Source: Bacteroidales bacterium (GTDB lineage Bacteria > Bacteroidota > Bacteroidia > Bacteroidales > UBA932). From it: DNA of 14,930 bases. The translations under genes were made by a program, and so were the position numbers. The stretch is taken from positions 1 to 14,930 of the forward strand of contig JAILIM010000064.1 of assembly GCA_024695285.1 (NCBI GenBank), given 5' to 3'. Shown here piece after piece: positions 8,443 through 14,930 of this stretch (positions are counted from its first letter, which is position 1; each line of letters begins with the position of its first letter). Under the pieces are notes generated by a model. It saw only the letters and a list, made by a program, of their open reading frames with translations, was not told where the DNA came from and ran no database searches.

Positions 8443-9739
8443 GTTAGCGTTGTCCGCCGTCCTGGCGTTGTCGGGTGTGGGCCTTGCCGCCCAGACCTAC
8501 GGCAGTTATACCCCCTACTCCATCTTCGGCGTGGGCGACATCGCCGCTCCGGGGAGCGCCTACAACAAGTCAATGGGAGGCGTCGGCATCGCAGGACGCA
8601 GCAACCGCTTCATCAACCCCCTGAACCCGGCAGCCGTCACAGCCCGAGACTCCCTCGCCTTCATGGCTGATTTCTCCCTGTTGCAGGACAATAAGATTTT
8701 CCGCCAGGGCGACATGCGGTCGGCGTCCAACACGTTCAATATCAACAACCTGATCATATCCTTCCCCATCTGGCGCTCCTCCGCCATGATGGTGGGACTC
8801 CTGCCCTACAGCGACACCGGATATGGCTACGGCTACTACTTCACCGACCCAGAAGTCATCGGCCGCACTGGTAGTATAACCTACACTGCGTCCGGTCGCG
8901 GCAGCATCTACCAGGCGTTCATAGGCGGCGGCGTGACCTTCTGGAAGCGCCTCTCCCTCGGCGCCCAGTTCATCTACCACTTCGGCCGCATCGAGAAGAC
9001 CTTCCTGGAAACCTTCTCCAACAGTTCCTACAACGGCGCCTCCAACGGCCACATCCTGCAGCTGACGGCCCCCGCGGGCAAGTTCGGCATCCAGTACGAG
9101 CAGCCCATCGGCACCCGCAGTTCCATCATAGTGGGCGGCACCTACAAGACCGGCGCGCAGCTGGCGGGCGACGTGGAGAGCTACCGTTATTCGACCGGCA
9201 GCGTGATGACCGACACCCTGTACCACAAGCAGGGCGTGCCCGGAAACGTGCGCCTGGCGAGCGAAATCGGAGCCGGCATCTCCTACAACTTCTCCAACAA
9301 GATGAGCGTGGAATTCAACTACACCCGCTCCGACTGGAACGGCTGCGGACTGGAGAGCAGGGAAGGGTTCACCGGCAACCTCTACCCCGGCGCAGGCCTC
9401 TCCGTTTTCGGCCCCGCGCTCTCGGAATCCTACCGCGCCGGCTTTGAAATCACGCCCAACCGCAACGATATCCGCTACTACTACAACAGGATATCCTACC
9501 GCGCCGGACTATACTACAAAACAGATTATTTCACAGTGGACGGCAACCACGTAAATGCCTATGGCATAACGATTGGCGCCACTCTTCCCATACCCCCGGC
9601 GCACAACGGAATCACGGTTGGTATGGATTTTGGACAGAGGGGATCGGTAAAGGACAATATGATCCGCGAAACGTACTTTAACTTTTCGATTGGATTCAAT
9701 ATGTTCGATATCTGGTTCCAAAAACACCAGTATCAGTAA
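8414..9739 (+). CDS. FadL-like outer-membrane beta-barrel protein
   Basis: The 441-residue protein starts with a clear signal peptide (MNMLRRTFSK, then a hydrophobic core ending GLAAQ; likely cut after LAA or AAQ). The mature part alternates Tyr/Gly-rich strands and polar turns typical of an outer-membrane barrel and ends FNFSIGFNMFDIWFQKHQYQ. Near the N-terminus it has NPAAVT at 71-76, reminiscent of the NPA motif of FadL/OMPP1-type channels, so a hydrophobic-substrate channel is possible but unproven. The start ATG lies inside the end of coaX (29-nt overlap); a second ATG two codons on is an alternative. Position next to a TPR protein, lptC and ppiD suggests a role in envelope biogenesis. 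No specific substrate can be named. Confidence 0.75.
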   Translation: MNMLRRTFSKLALSAVLALSGVGLAAQTYGSYTPYSIFGVGDIAAPGSAYNKSMGGVGIAGRSNRFINPLNPAAVTARDSLAFMADFSLLQDNKIFRQGDMRSASNTFNINNLIISFPIWRSSAMMVGLLPYSDTGYGYGYYFTDPEVIGRTGSITYTASGRGSIYQAFIGGGVTFWKRLSLGAQFIYHFGRIEKTFLETFSNSSYNGASNGHILQLTAPAGKFGIQYEQPIGTRSSIIVGGTYKTGAQLAGDVESYRYSTGSVMTDTLYHKQGVPGNVRLASEIGAGISYNFSNKMSVEFNYTRSDWNGCGLESREGFTGNLYPGAGLSVFGPALSESYRAGFEITPNRNDIRYYYNRISYRAGLYYKTDYFTVDGNHVNAYGITIGATLPIPPAHNGITVGMDFGQRGSVKDNMIRETYFNFSIGFNMFDIWFQKHQYQ

Positions 9740-9760
9740 ACAACATAAAAAACGAAAGAT

Positions 9761-11092
9761 ATGAAAAAAGTATTTTTAGCGGCTTTGAGCCTGATCGCAA
9801 TGCTCTCCGGTGTGAATGTTTTCGCACAGGACATGAGCAAGTACGGCGACAACGCCGACGAGTGCGTCAAGTACCTTTCTTATTACACCGAGTACTATAA
9901 ACAGAAGAACTACGACGACGCCACCCCCAACTGGCGCCAGGCGTATAAGATATGTCCTCCTTCCTGCAGCCAGAACCTTCTCATCCAGGGTTCCGAACTC
10001 GTGTCGAGGCTTATCGCCAAGAATGCCCGCAACACCGTGATGGTCGAGGGCCTCGTGGACACCCTCATGACCCTTCAGGACCAGAGGGCCCAGTACTTCC
10101 CGAAGTACGCCGCGACAGCGCTCAACAACAAGGCCACCTACGCGGCAAAGTATATCAAGTCCGATCCCAAGCGTGTCTATGACATCTACGAGAGCGTGAT
10201 CGCCGCCCTTGGCGACAAGACCAAGCCTTCCGTGGTCTTCAACGACTTCAAGTCTGCGGTCGACCTCTACGGCAACGGCCAGCTCGGCACCGAAGAGGTA
10301 CTGAACCTCTATCAGCGCAACCTCGCCATGCTGGATGCCGTCAACCCCGCTTCCGACCTTGAGAAGCAGCAGGTGGCCGATTTCCGCACGAACATCGAGA
10401 ACCTGTTCATCTCCAGCAAGGTGGCCTCCTGCGACGACCTGCTGAAGCTCTTCGGTCCCCGCTATGAGGCCAATCCCAACGACCTCCAGCTTGCGACCAA
10501 CATCGTCAAGATGCTGAGCCTTGCCGAGGACTGCAACGACAACGACCTCTTCCTGAACGCCGTGACGACCATGTACACCCTCGAGCCTTCAGCCGCAGCC
10601 GCCTACTACTTGTACAAGCTGCAGTCCGCAAGAGGCAATGTGGCACAGGCTATCAAGTACTTGCAGGAAGCCATCGACCGCGAGGATTCCGACGTGAAGA
10701 CCGACGCCAGCTATCTCTATGAGCTCGCTGTCTACAGCTTCAAGAACGGCCGTTCAGCAGCCGCCTACGAGGCTGCAAGCAAGGTGCCTTCTATGGACGA
10801 GAGCCTCGCCGGCAAGGCCTACCTGCTCATCGGCACCATCTGGGGTTCCACCAGCTGCGGCGGCGACGAAATCGCCCGCAGGGCCCCTTACTGGGTGGCT
10901 TGCGACTATATGAACAAGGCTATGGCGGCTGATCCTTCCCTCGCGGATGATGCCAGGCGCTACATCGGCCAGTACAGCAGGTACTTCCCGCCGGCAGCAG
11001 ACGCCTTCATGTACAACATCACCAACGGTGAGTCCTACACCGTCGTCTGCAACGGCATGAGGGCCACCACAACGGTCCGCACCGTCAAGTAA
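9761..11092 (+). CDS. Secreted TPR-repeat protein
   Basis: A 443-residue protein with a standard signal peptide (MKKVFLAALSLIAMLSGVNVFA, likely cut before QDM), so periplasmic or surface-attached. The body is helical with TPR-like segments: one around residues 30-60 containing YYKQKNYDDATPNWRQAYKI, and others around 290-310 (GNVAQAIKYLQEAIDRE) and 325-345. The C-terminal part has the block SCGGDEIARRAPYWVACDYM followed by another TPR-like helix. It contains several cysteines. Similar TPR genes sit beside coaX and lptC in other Bacteroidales, as I recall. It probably acts as a scaffold for partners in the outer-membrane or LPS-transport pathway, but no biochemical function can be assigned. It starts 21 nt after the barrel gene with an A-rich leader and ends 4 nt before lptC. 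Confidence 0.8.
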   Translation: MKKVFLAALSLIAMLSGVNVFAQDMSKYGDNADECVKYLSYYTEYYKQKNYDDATPNWRQAYKICPPSCSQNLLIQGSELVSRLIAKNARNTVMVEGLVDTLMTLQDQRAQYFPKYAATALNNKATYAAKYIKSDPKRVYDIYESVIAALGDKTKPSVVFNDFKSAVDLYGNGQLGTEEVLNLYQRNLAMLDAVNPASDLEKQQVADFRTNIENLFISSKVASCDDLLKLFGPRYEANPNDLQLATNIVKMLSLAEDCNDNDLFLNAVTTMYTLEPSAAAAYYLYKLQSARGNVAQAIKYLQEAIDREDSDVKTDASYLYELAVYSFKNGRSAAAYEAASKVPSMDESLAGKAYLLIGTIWGSTSCGGDEIARRAPYWVACDYMNKAMAADPSLADDARRYIGQYSRYFPPAADAFMYNITNGESYTVVCNGMRATTTVRTVK

Positions 11093-11096
11093 CAGT

Positions 11097-11732
11097 TTGA
11101 AACTGAGCCGCAATATACTGATGATGCTGGCAAGCGTTACGGCGCTTGCCAGTATTGTCGTTTCATGCAGGAACCAGCTCGCGGAGGCCGATTCGCTCGA
11201 CCTGTCCGCCACGCCGGTCCAGACCCTGACGGACATGTTCACGGTCCAGACCAAGAACGGCAAGGTGGAGATGCGCATAGAAGCGCCACTGATGGAGACC
11301 TACGAAAGCGACACGGCAAAGGTGGACCTTTTCCCGAAGGGACTGTCGGTCTATGCCTACAACGAGGAAGGCCTGCTGGAGAGCCTGGTGTTCTCCGACA
11401 AGGCGAGCCACAGGACCGACAAGACCCGCCGTTCGAAGGATATCTGGTCCGCTTTCGGCAACGTGATGATCCACAATGTCATCAAACGCGAGACCATGGA
11501 GACGGACACCATCTACTGGGACCAGATGAAGAAGGAAATCTGGACCGACTGCTACGTGAAGATGTATTCTCCGGACGGTTTCCTGCAGGGTTACGGGATG
11601 CGTTCCGACGACCATGCGCGCAACGCGATTCTCCATAAAACATTCAACGGATACGGCGTAACTTCGCGTGATTCTACGCTTGTTGTGATTGATTCTGTGA
11701 ATTTTATTGGTGCTTTCCCAAAAAATTTGTAA
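11097..11732 (+). CDS. lptC: LPS export protein LptC
   Basis: Component of the LptBFGC complex that takes lipopolysaccharide from the inner membrane and passes it to the LptA bridge. The 211-residue protein has a hydrophobic N-terminus ending VVSC at 21-24, which fits a lipobox, so it may be a lipoprotein instead of a single-pass anchor. The periplasmic part shows the beta-jellyroll pattern of LptC/OstA proteins: NGKVEMRIEAPLMETYES, ..VDLFPKGLSVYAYNEEG, then repeated strands such as YWDQMKKEIWTDCYVKMYSP. The start is a TTG at 11097, four nucleotides after the TPR stop. The next ATG (11121) would remove the basic residues before the hydrophobic segment, so the TTG is preferred. Its TAA is also part of the -7 element for ppiD. 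Confidence 0.85.
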   Translation: MKLSRNILMMLASVTALASIVVSCRNQLAEADSLDLSATPVQTLTDMFTVQTKNGKVEMRIEAPLMETYESDTAKVDLFPKGLSVYAYNEEGLLESLVFSDKASHRTDKTRRSKDIWSAFGNVMIHNVIKRETMETDTIYWDQMKKEIWTDCYVKMYSPDGFLQGYGMRSDDHARNAILHKTFNGYGVTSRDSTLVVIDSVNFIGAFPKNL

Positions 11733-11737
11733 TTTCG
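11706..11737 (+). promoter_or_regulatory. Promoter of ppiD overlapping the lptC stop
   Basis: ATTG (11706-11709), a 20-nt spacer, then TAATTTCG (11730-11737) fits TTTG-N20-TAnnTTTG with one mismatch in each box. The TAA of the -7 box is the lptC stop codon. The remaining leader to the ppiD ATG is A/T-rich. This gives ppiD its own promoter in addition to readthrough. Confidence 0.6.
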
Positions 11738-11778
11738 CGGCCCATTATATAGAATTGTAAAAATTAAAAAATACCAAA

Positions 11779-13866
11779 ATGGCGGTTCTTCAGAAAATTC
11801 GCGTACAATTCGGCCTTGCGATCTCCATCATCATCGCTCTGGCCCTCCTTTCGTTTATTATTGATCCGAACACCCTGGGGTCGGCCCTGAATTCGATGTC
11901 CTCCAAGTATGACGTCGGTCAGATCGCCGGCAAACGCGTGTCCTACACCGATTTCCAGGAGAATGTGGACAAGTTCACGACAATCCATCAGATCGCTTCC
12001 GGCTCCTCCGTCCAGAACGAGGAAGCCCAGAAGCAGATCCGCAATGCCGCATGGCAGGATTTCCTGGACAGGTATATGTTCCTCAAGAACACCAAGAACG
12101 CCGGCATCCGCGTCGGTGAGGACGAGATGGTCGACCTGACCACCGGAAACAACATTTCCCCCGTCCTTTCCCAGAACCGTGCGTTCTTCGATGAGACCGG
12201 AGCATATTCTCCGGAGGTGCTGCGTGAGTTCGTCCAGAACGCATCCCAGGATGCCAGCCTCAAGACTTTCTGGAACTACCTCCAGAATTCCGTGATGGTG
12301 CAGAAGTTCTACGACAAGTACGACGCCCTCTTCGCCAACTCCAGCATCCAGCCCAAGGTGTTCACCGACATGGCCGTCGAGGAAGCCAACACAACCGCAT
12401 CCGTCGAGTATGTGATGATTCCTTTCGACTATGCCGACAGCACCGTGACCGTGACCAACGGCGAGATCAAGCGCTACTACGACGCCCACAAGAAGGATTA
12501 TAAGCAGAAGGCAGGCCGCGACATAGAGTATGTGGTCTATGAGGTCGTTCCTTCGGAGGCCGACATCGCCCGCACCAGCGACGATATCGAGGCCGTGATT
12601 CCCGAGTTTGGTTCCACCACCAACATGAAGGCATTCCTGCTCAGGAACTCCGACCGCAGCTACTCCGAGTACTGGTACAAGAAGGATGAGCTGGCCAACA
12701 ACCTCTCCTCCGACATCGCCGAATTCGTGTTCAGCGGCAACCAGGGTGTGTCTCCCGTCTACAAGAGCGGCAACCTGTTCCGCGCCGTCAAGGCTCTCGA
12801 GACCGCAAATGTGCCTGACTCCGTATATGTGAAGCACATCCTGCTTCAGGGCGCCGATGCCAAGCGCGTTGCGGACAGCCTCTGCAACGTGGTGGCCAAG
12901 GGTGGCAACTTCGCCAGCCTCGCAACCCTCTATTCCGTGGACCAGAACTCCGCCGACGGCGGTGAGATGGGCAACCTCGGCTGGTTCACCCAGACCTACA
13001 CCATCCCCGGATTCGAGAGCTGCGTGACCGCTGAGCTCAACAAGCCCTTCGTGCTCAACACCCAGTACGGCAGCCACGTGGTCATGGTGACCAAGCGCAC
13101 CAAGCCCGTAGTGAAGAAGCAGGTGGCGATCCTCGAGAAGAGCGCCCTTGCCAGCAAGGAGACCTTCAACGACTTCTACGCCAAGGCCAACCGTTTTGCA
13201 ACGCTTGCAAACGGCACGCTCGAGGGCTACAGGAAGGCCGTTGACTCCACCGGTGTCTATTCACACCCGATGAACAACGTGACCGAGGCGACCTCCAACT
13301 ACGGTGCCATCGGCCAGGCCAAGGAAATCACCCGCTGGGTCTTTGACAACAAGCCCGGCAAGGCTTCCAACATCATCACCGTCAACAACAACTACTTCTT
13401 CGTCGTGGCCCTGAAGGCCGCCCGTGAGGAGGGTTACACCCCGGTGAACGATGTCGCAGCCAACATCAATGAGGTTCTCAAGCTTGAGAAGCTCCAGGCC
13501 AAGTCCGCCCAGGATGTAGCAGCCAAGATTGGGGGCATGACCGATCTCCAGCAGATCGCTGACGCCTTCAAGTCCACTGTCCAGACCCGTGAGGACGTCG
13601 CCTTCGGAAGCACCAGCGCTCCTTCAGTCGAGCCCGCCCTCCTCGGTGCCATCCAGAATGCCCCCGAGGGGCAGCTCTCCGGCCCCATCGCCGGCCGCGC
13701 CAGCACCTACATGTTCAAGGTGACCAAGCGTGAGACCGGTTCGTTCTACACCGCCGAGGACGCCGAGACCATGGAGCAGAACAAGGCCCGCTACAACACC
13801 CAGATGATCGTCCCCACCATGATGGAGTACGACAACGTCAAGGACAACCGCGAGCGCTTCTTCTAG
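11779..13866 (+). CDS. ppiD: Inner-membrane-anchored peptidyl-prolyl isomerase (PpiD/SurA type)
   Basis: Periplasmic folding factor anchored in the inner membrane; PpiD proteins assist newly exported and outer-membrane proteins. The 695 residues are close to the usual Bacteroidales length. One membrane segment spans about 11-28 (IRVQFGLAISIIIALALLSF). A SurA-N-like chaperone region follows at about 45-240, containing GKRVSYTDFQENVDKF. The parvulin domain lies at about 348-440, with VYVKHILLQG, the SADGGEMGNLGWF loop and GSHVVMVTKR. A second, more divergent C-terminal region (about 450-690) completes the protein. The ATG at 11779 follows an A-rich leader. It has its own promoter over the lptC stop and a strong terminator after the gene. 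Its place after lptC fits an envelope-assembly cluster. Confidence 0.93.
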   Translation: MAVLQKIRVQFGLAISIIIALALLSFIIDPNTLGSALNSMSSKYDVGQIAGKRVSYTDFQENVDKFTTIHQIASGSSVQNEEAQKQIRNAAWQDFLDRYMFLKNTKNAGIRVGEDEMVDLTTGNNISPVLSQNRAFFDETGAYSPEVLREFVQNASQDASLKTFWNYLQNSVMVQKFYDKYDALFANSSIQPKVFTDMAVEEANTTASVEYVMIPFDYADSTVTVTNGEIKRYYDAHKKDYKQKAGRDIEYVVYEVVPSEADIARTSDDIEAVIPEFGSTTNMKAFLLRNSDRSYSEYWYKKDELANNLSSDIAEFVFSGNQGVSPVYKSGNLFRAVKALETANVPDSVYVKHILLQGADAKRVADSLCNVVAKGGNFASLATLYSVDQNSADGGEMGNLGWFTQTYTIPGFESCVTAELNKPFVLNTQYGSHVVMVTKRTKPVVKKQVAILEKSALASKETFNDFYAKANRFATLANGTLEGYRKAVDSTGVYSHPMNNVTEATSNYGAIGQAKEITRWVFDNKPGKASNIITVNNNYFFVVALKAAREEGYTPVNDVAANINEVLKLEKLQAKSAQDVAAKIGGMTDLQQIADAFKSTVQTREDVAFGSTSAPSVEPALLGAIQNAPEGQLSGPIAGRASTYMFKVTKRETGSFYTAEDAETMEQNKARYNTQMIVPTMMEYDNVKDNRERFF

Positions 13867-13889
13867 ACTCCGCCTTTTGGTACAAAACT

Positions 13890-13920
13890 CGCCCGACGTA
13901 TCCCGCCGGGCGTTTTTTTT
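13890..13920 (+). terminator. Intrinsic terminator after ppiD
   Basis: A 6-bp all-GC stem, CGCCCG (13890-13895) with CGGGCG (13907-13912), has an 11-nt loop and is followed directly by eight Ts. It lies 23 nt after the ppiD stop and ends the rightward mfd-to-ppiD run before the convergent gene. Confidence 0.85.
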
Positions 13921-13960
13921 GTCCCGCCCCCCTCGGTAACCACTCCTCCGGCTACCTTCC

Positions 13961-14005
13961 TGTCATTCTGGCTCCCTTCGTGTCATTCTGAGCGAAGCGA
14001 AGAAT
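13961..14005. repeat. Short dispersed-type repeat with a partial second copy
   Basis: TGTCATTCTGAGCGAAGCGA plus AGAAT (13981-14005) closely resembles a short repeat often met between genes in Bacteroidota and other phyla, whose reverse strand reads ATTCTTCGCTTCGCTCAGAA. A partial copy, TGTCATTCTG, begins 20 nt to the left at 13961-13970. The full copy overlaps the 3' end of the EEP gene and supplies its stop codon (TCA at 13983-13985 on the plus strand). Only the one full copy lies in this window, so its dispersed nature is from recollection and not shown here. Confidence 0.6.
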
Positions 14006-14891
14006 ATGGAGAGGGGGAGACCAGGAGGAGGATCGGGTAGTGGTCGGAGAGGCCGGCGAGGTAGCGGGGACCGGAGAAGGTGCGGCGGGGTTTGGTGCCG
14101 CCGAAGGTGCGGTCCGGCTCGGTGAGGGCTGGGTGGTCGAAGACGGTCTCGGTGACGGTGAGGGAGCCGCGGGCGAAGTGGCCGTCGATTTTCTCCCAGG
14201 CACCGTTGTACTTGATTGTGCCGGGGGATCTGCCGCCTTGGGCGCTGGTGCCGGGGGTTCTGCTGCCTTGGGCGCTGGTGCCGGGGGCGTCGGAGGCGGG
14301 CCAGACGTTGTCATTGAAGTCGCCGACGGAGAGTATGCGGGGGTGGCCGGCGGCGGACAGCGAATCGATCAGGCTCCACATGCGCTGCATGGCGATGGCG
14401 CGCCGCCGCTCGGAGTCGGCACCGACCTTGGAAGGGTGGTGGTTCACCAGGATGTCAATCCCGTCGAACTCGGCGAGCAGGATGTCCCGGGTGCGGAGGA
14501 TGGCGTCGGTGCTGTCGTGGAGATGCCTGGGGCCGGAGCGCAGGAGGGTCAGCCGGCTCTTGCGGTAGAGCAGTGCGCAGTCGATGCCGCGGCGGTCGGG
14601 GGAGTCGTAGTGGACGATGGCGTAGTCCAGCTTTCGCAGCGCCGTGGTTGTGAGCAGCTTCTCCAGCACCCGCCGGTTGCCGACCTCCATCAGCGCCACT
14701 GCGTCCGGCAGCCGCCCCTCTTTGTCTGCAATAAGGAAAATAGTTTTCGCAATGCCGCTGCACTTAGCCTGCAGCCGCTTCGCCGTGTACCGTCCCGTCG
14801 AGTCTTCCTTCGGATCCAGGAAGTTCTCCACGTTCCAGCTGACCACCAGCAGGCTGTCCACCAACGACACCAACAGAATCAATAATTTCAT
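13983..14891 (-). CDS. Endonuclease/exonuclease/phosphatase family protein
   Basis: A 302-residue member of the EEP (DNase I-like) fold, metal-dependent phosphodiesterases acting on nucleic acids or phosphorylated lipids or sugars; the substrate cannot be told. Motifs in order: SWNVENF with N20, ALMEVGN with E69, VNHHPSK at 149-155 with the His region, VGDFNDN with D191 and N193, WEKIDGHF around 232-239, and the closing LSDHYPILL with D283-H284. All expected catalytic residues are present. The N-terminus (MKLLILLVSLVDSLLVV) is hydrophobic and may be a short signal peptide, but no AxA site is seen and it runs straight into the first core strand. Residues 203-225 are a Pro/Gly/Ser/Gln repeat, PGTSAQGSRT then PGTSAQGGRS then PGT. 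The last residues SSLRSE come from the repeat at 13981-14005. Confidence 0.88.
   Translation of the reverse strand: MKLLILLVSLVDSLLVVSWNVENFLDPKEDSTGRYTAKRLQAKCSGIAKTIFLIADKEGRLPDAVALMEVGNRRVLEKLLTTTALRKLDYAIVHYDSPDRRGIDCALLYRKSRLTLLRSGPRHLHDSTDAILRTRDILLAEFDGIDILVNHHPSKVGADSERRRAIAMQRMWSLIDSLSAAGHPRILSVGDFNDNVWPASDAPGTSAQGSRTPGTSAQGGRSPGTIKYNGAWEKIDGHFARGSLTVTETVFDHPALTEPDRTFGGTKPRRTFSGPRYLAGLSDHYPILLLVSPSPYSSLRSE
14218..14287. repeat. In-frame 30-bp tandem repeat within the EEP gene
   Basis: Unit 1 at 14218-14247 and unit 2 at 14248-14277 differ at only a few positions. A third partial unit, GTGCCGGGGG, follows at 14278-14287. The period is 30 bp, so each unit adds ten residues (PGTSAQGxRx) without shifting the frame. 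The repeat falls just after the catalytic GDFND motif. Confidence 0.9.
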
Positions 14892-14913
14892 AGTCTCAAA
14901 AAGTTTAGTACTG

Positions 14914-14921
14914 CAAAAATA
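14914..14921 (-). promoter_or_regulatory. Promoter -7 element of the EEP gene
   Basis: The minus strand reads TATTTTTG followed by CAG, an exact match to TAnnTTTG, 22 nt before the ATG at 14889-14891. The -33 box would lie beyond the window edge and cannot be checked. Confidence 0.55.
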
Positions 14922-14930
14922 ACCATTTTT

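Noticed and set aside
11764..13077. 437-codon open frame on the minus strand opposite ppiD
   Set aside because: It is a mirror of ppiD codon use: GC-rich third positions and few codons whose complement is a stop. It yields low-complexity Val/Gly/Leu-rich protein with no motifs. Similar antisense frames face sdhA, mfd and the EEP gene for the same reason.

Overview
The window looks like an ordinary core stretch of a Bacteroidales (Bacteroidota) chromosome. The lineage call rests on several sequence signs. Promoter -7 elements are of the Bacteroidota TAnnTTTG type and Shine-Dalgarno sites are absent; short A-rich leaders precede several starts. A succinate dehydrogenase/fumarate reductase pair has the Bacteroidales-type FrdB cluster motif [12 protein letters not shown] cell-envelope cluster runs coaX - outer-membrane barrel - TPR protein - lptC - ppiD. 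Coding DNA is GC-rich, while the leaders and the left edge are more AT-rich. Genus cannot be fixed from the sequence alone.

Layout: (1) 1-428 is a gene-poor left edge. It holds a short + strand remnant resembling the C-terminal strands of a BACON-like domain, plus two hairpins that fit terminators for the leftward fumarate reductase operon. (2) 429-4259 reads leftward: ruvB, then a well-formed promoter, then frdA/sdhA and frdB/sdhB, one nucleotide apart. No cytochrome b subunit gene is present. (3) 4260-4453 is a divergent intergenic region with the ruvB promoter. (4) 4454-13866 reads rightward: mfd, coaX, an FadL-like outer-membrane barrel, a periplasmic TPR protein, lptC and ppiD, closed by a GC hairpin with eight Ts. 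(5) 13981-14891 reads leftward: a secreted-looking endonuclease/exonuclease/phosphatase (EEP) family protein. Its stop codon lies inside a short repeat-like sequence, and it carries an in-frame 30-bp tandem duplication.

The genes fall into three jobs. ruvB and mfd serve DNA recombination and transcription-coupled repair. FrdAB carries the catalytic half of fumarate reduction or succinate oxidation in anaerobic respiration. The coaX-to-ppiD run combines a coenzyme A gene with envelope assembly: LPS transport (LptC), periplasmic folding (PpiD), an outer-membrane barrel and a TPR partner. I found no defence system, mobile element, CRISPR array, tRNA or rRNA. The points worth a second look are small-scale: the missing frdC, the repeat that ends the EEP gene, the tandem repeat in its catalytic-loop region, the Asp-to-Glu change in CoaX, promoter elements overlapping gene ends, and the BACON-like scrap.
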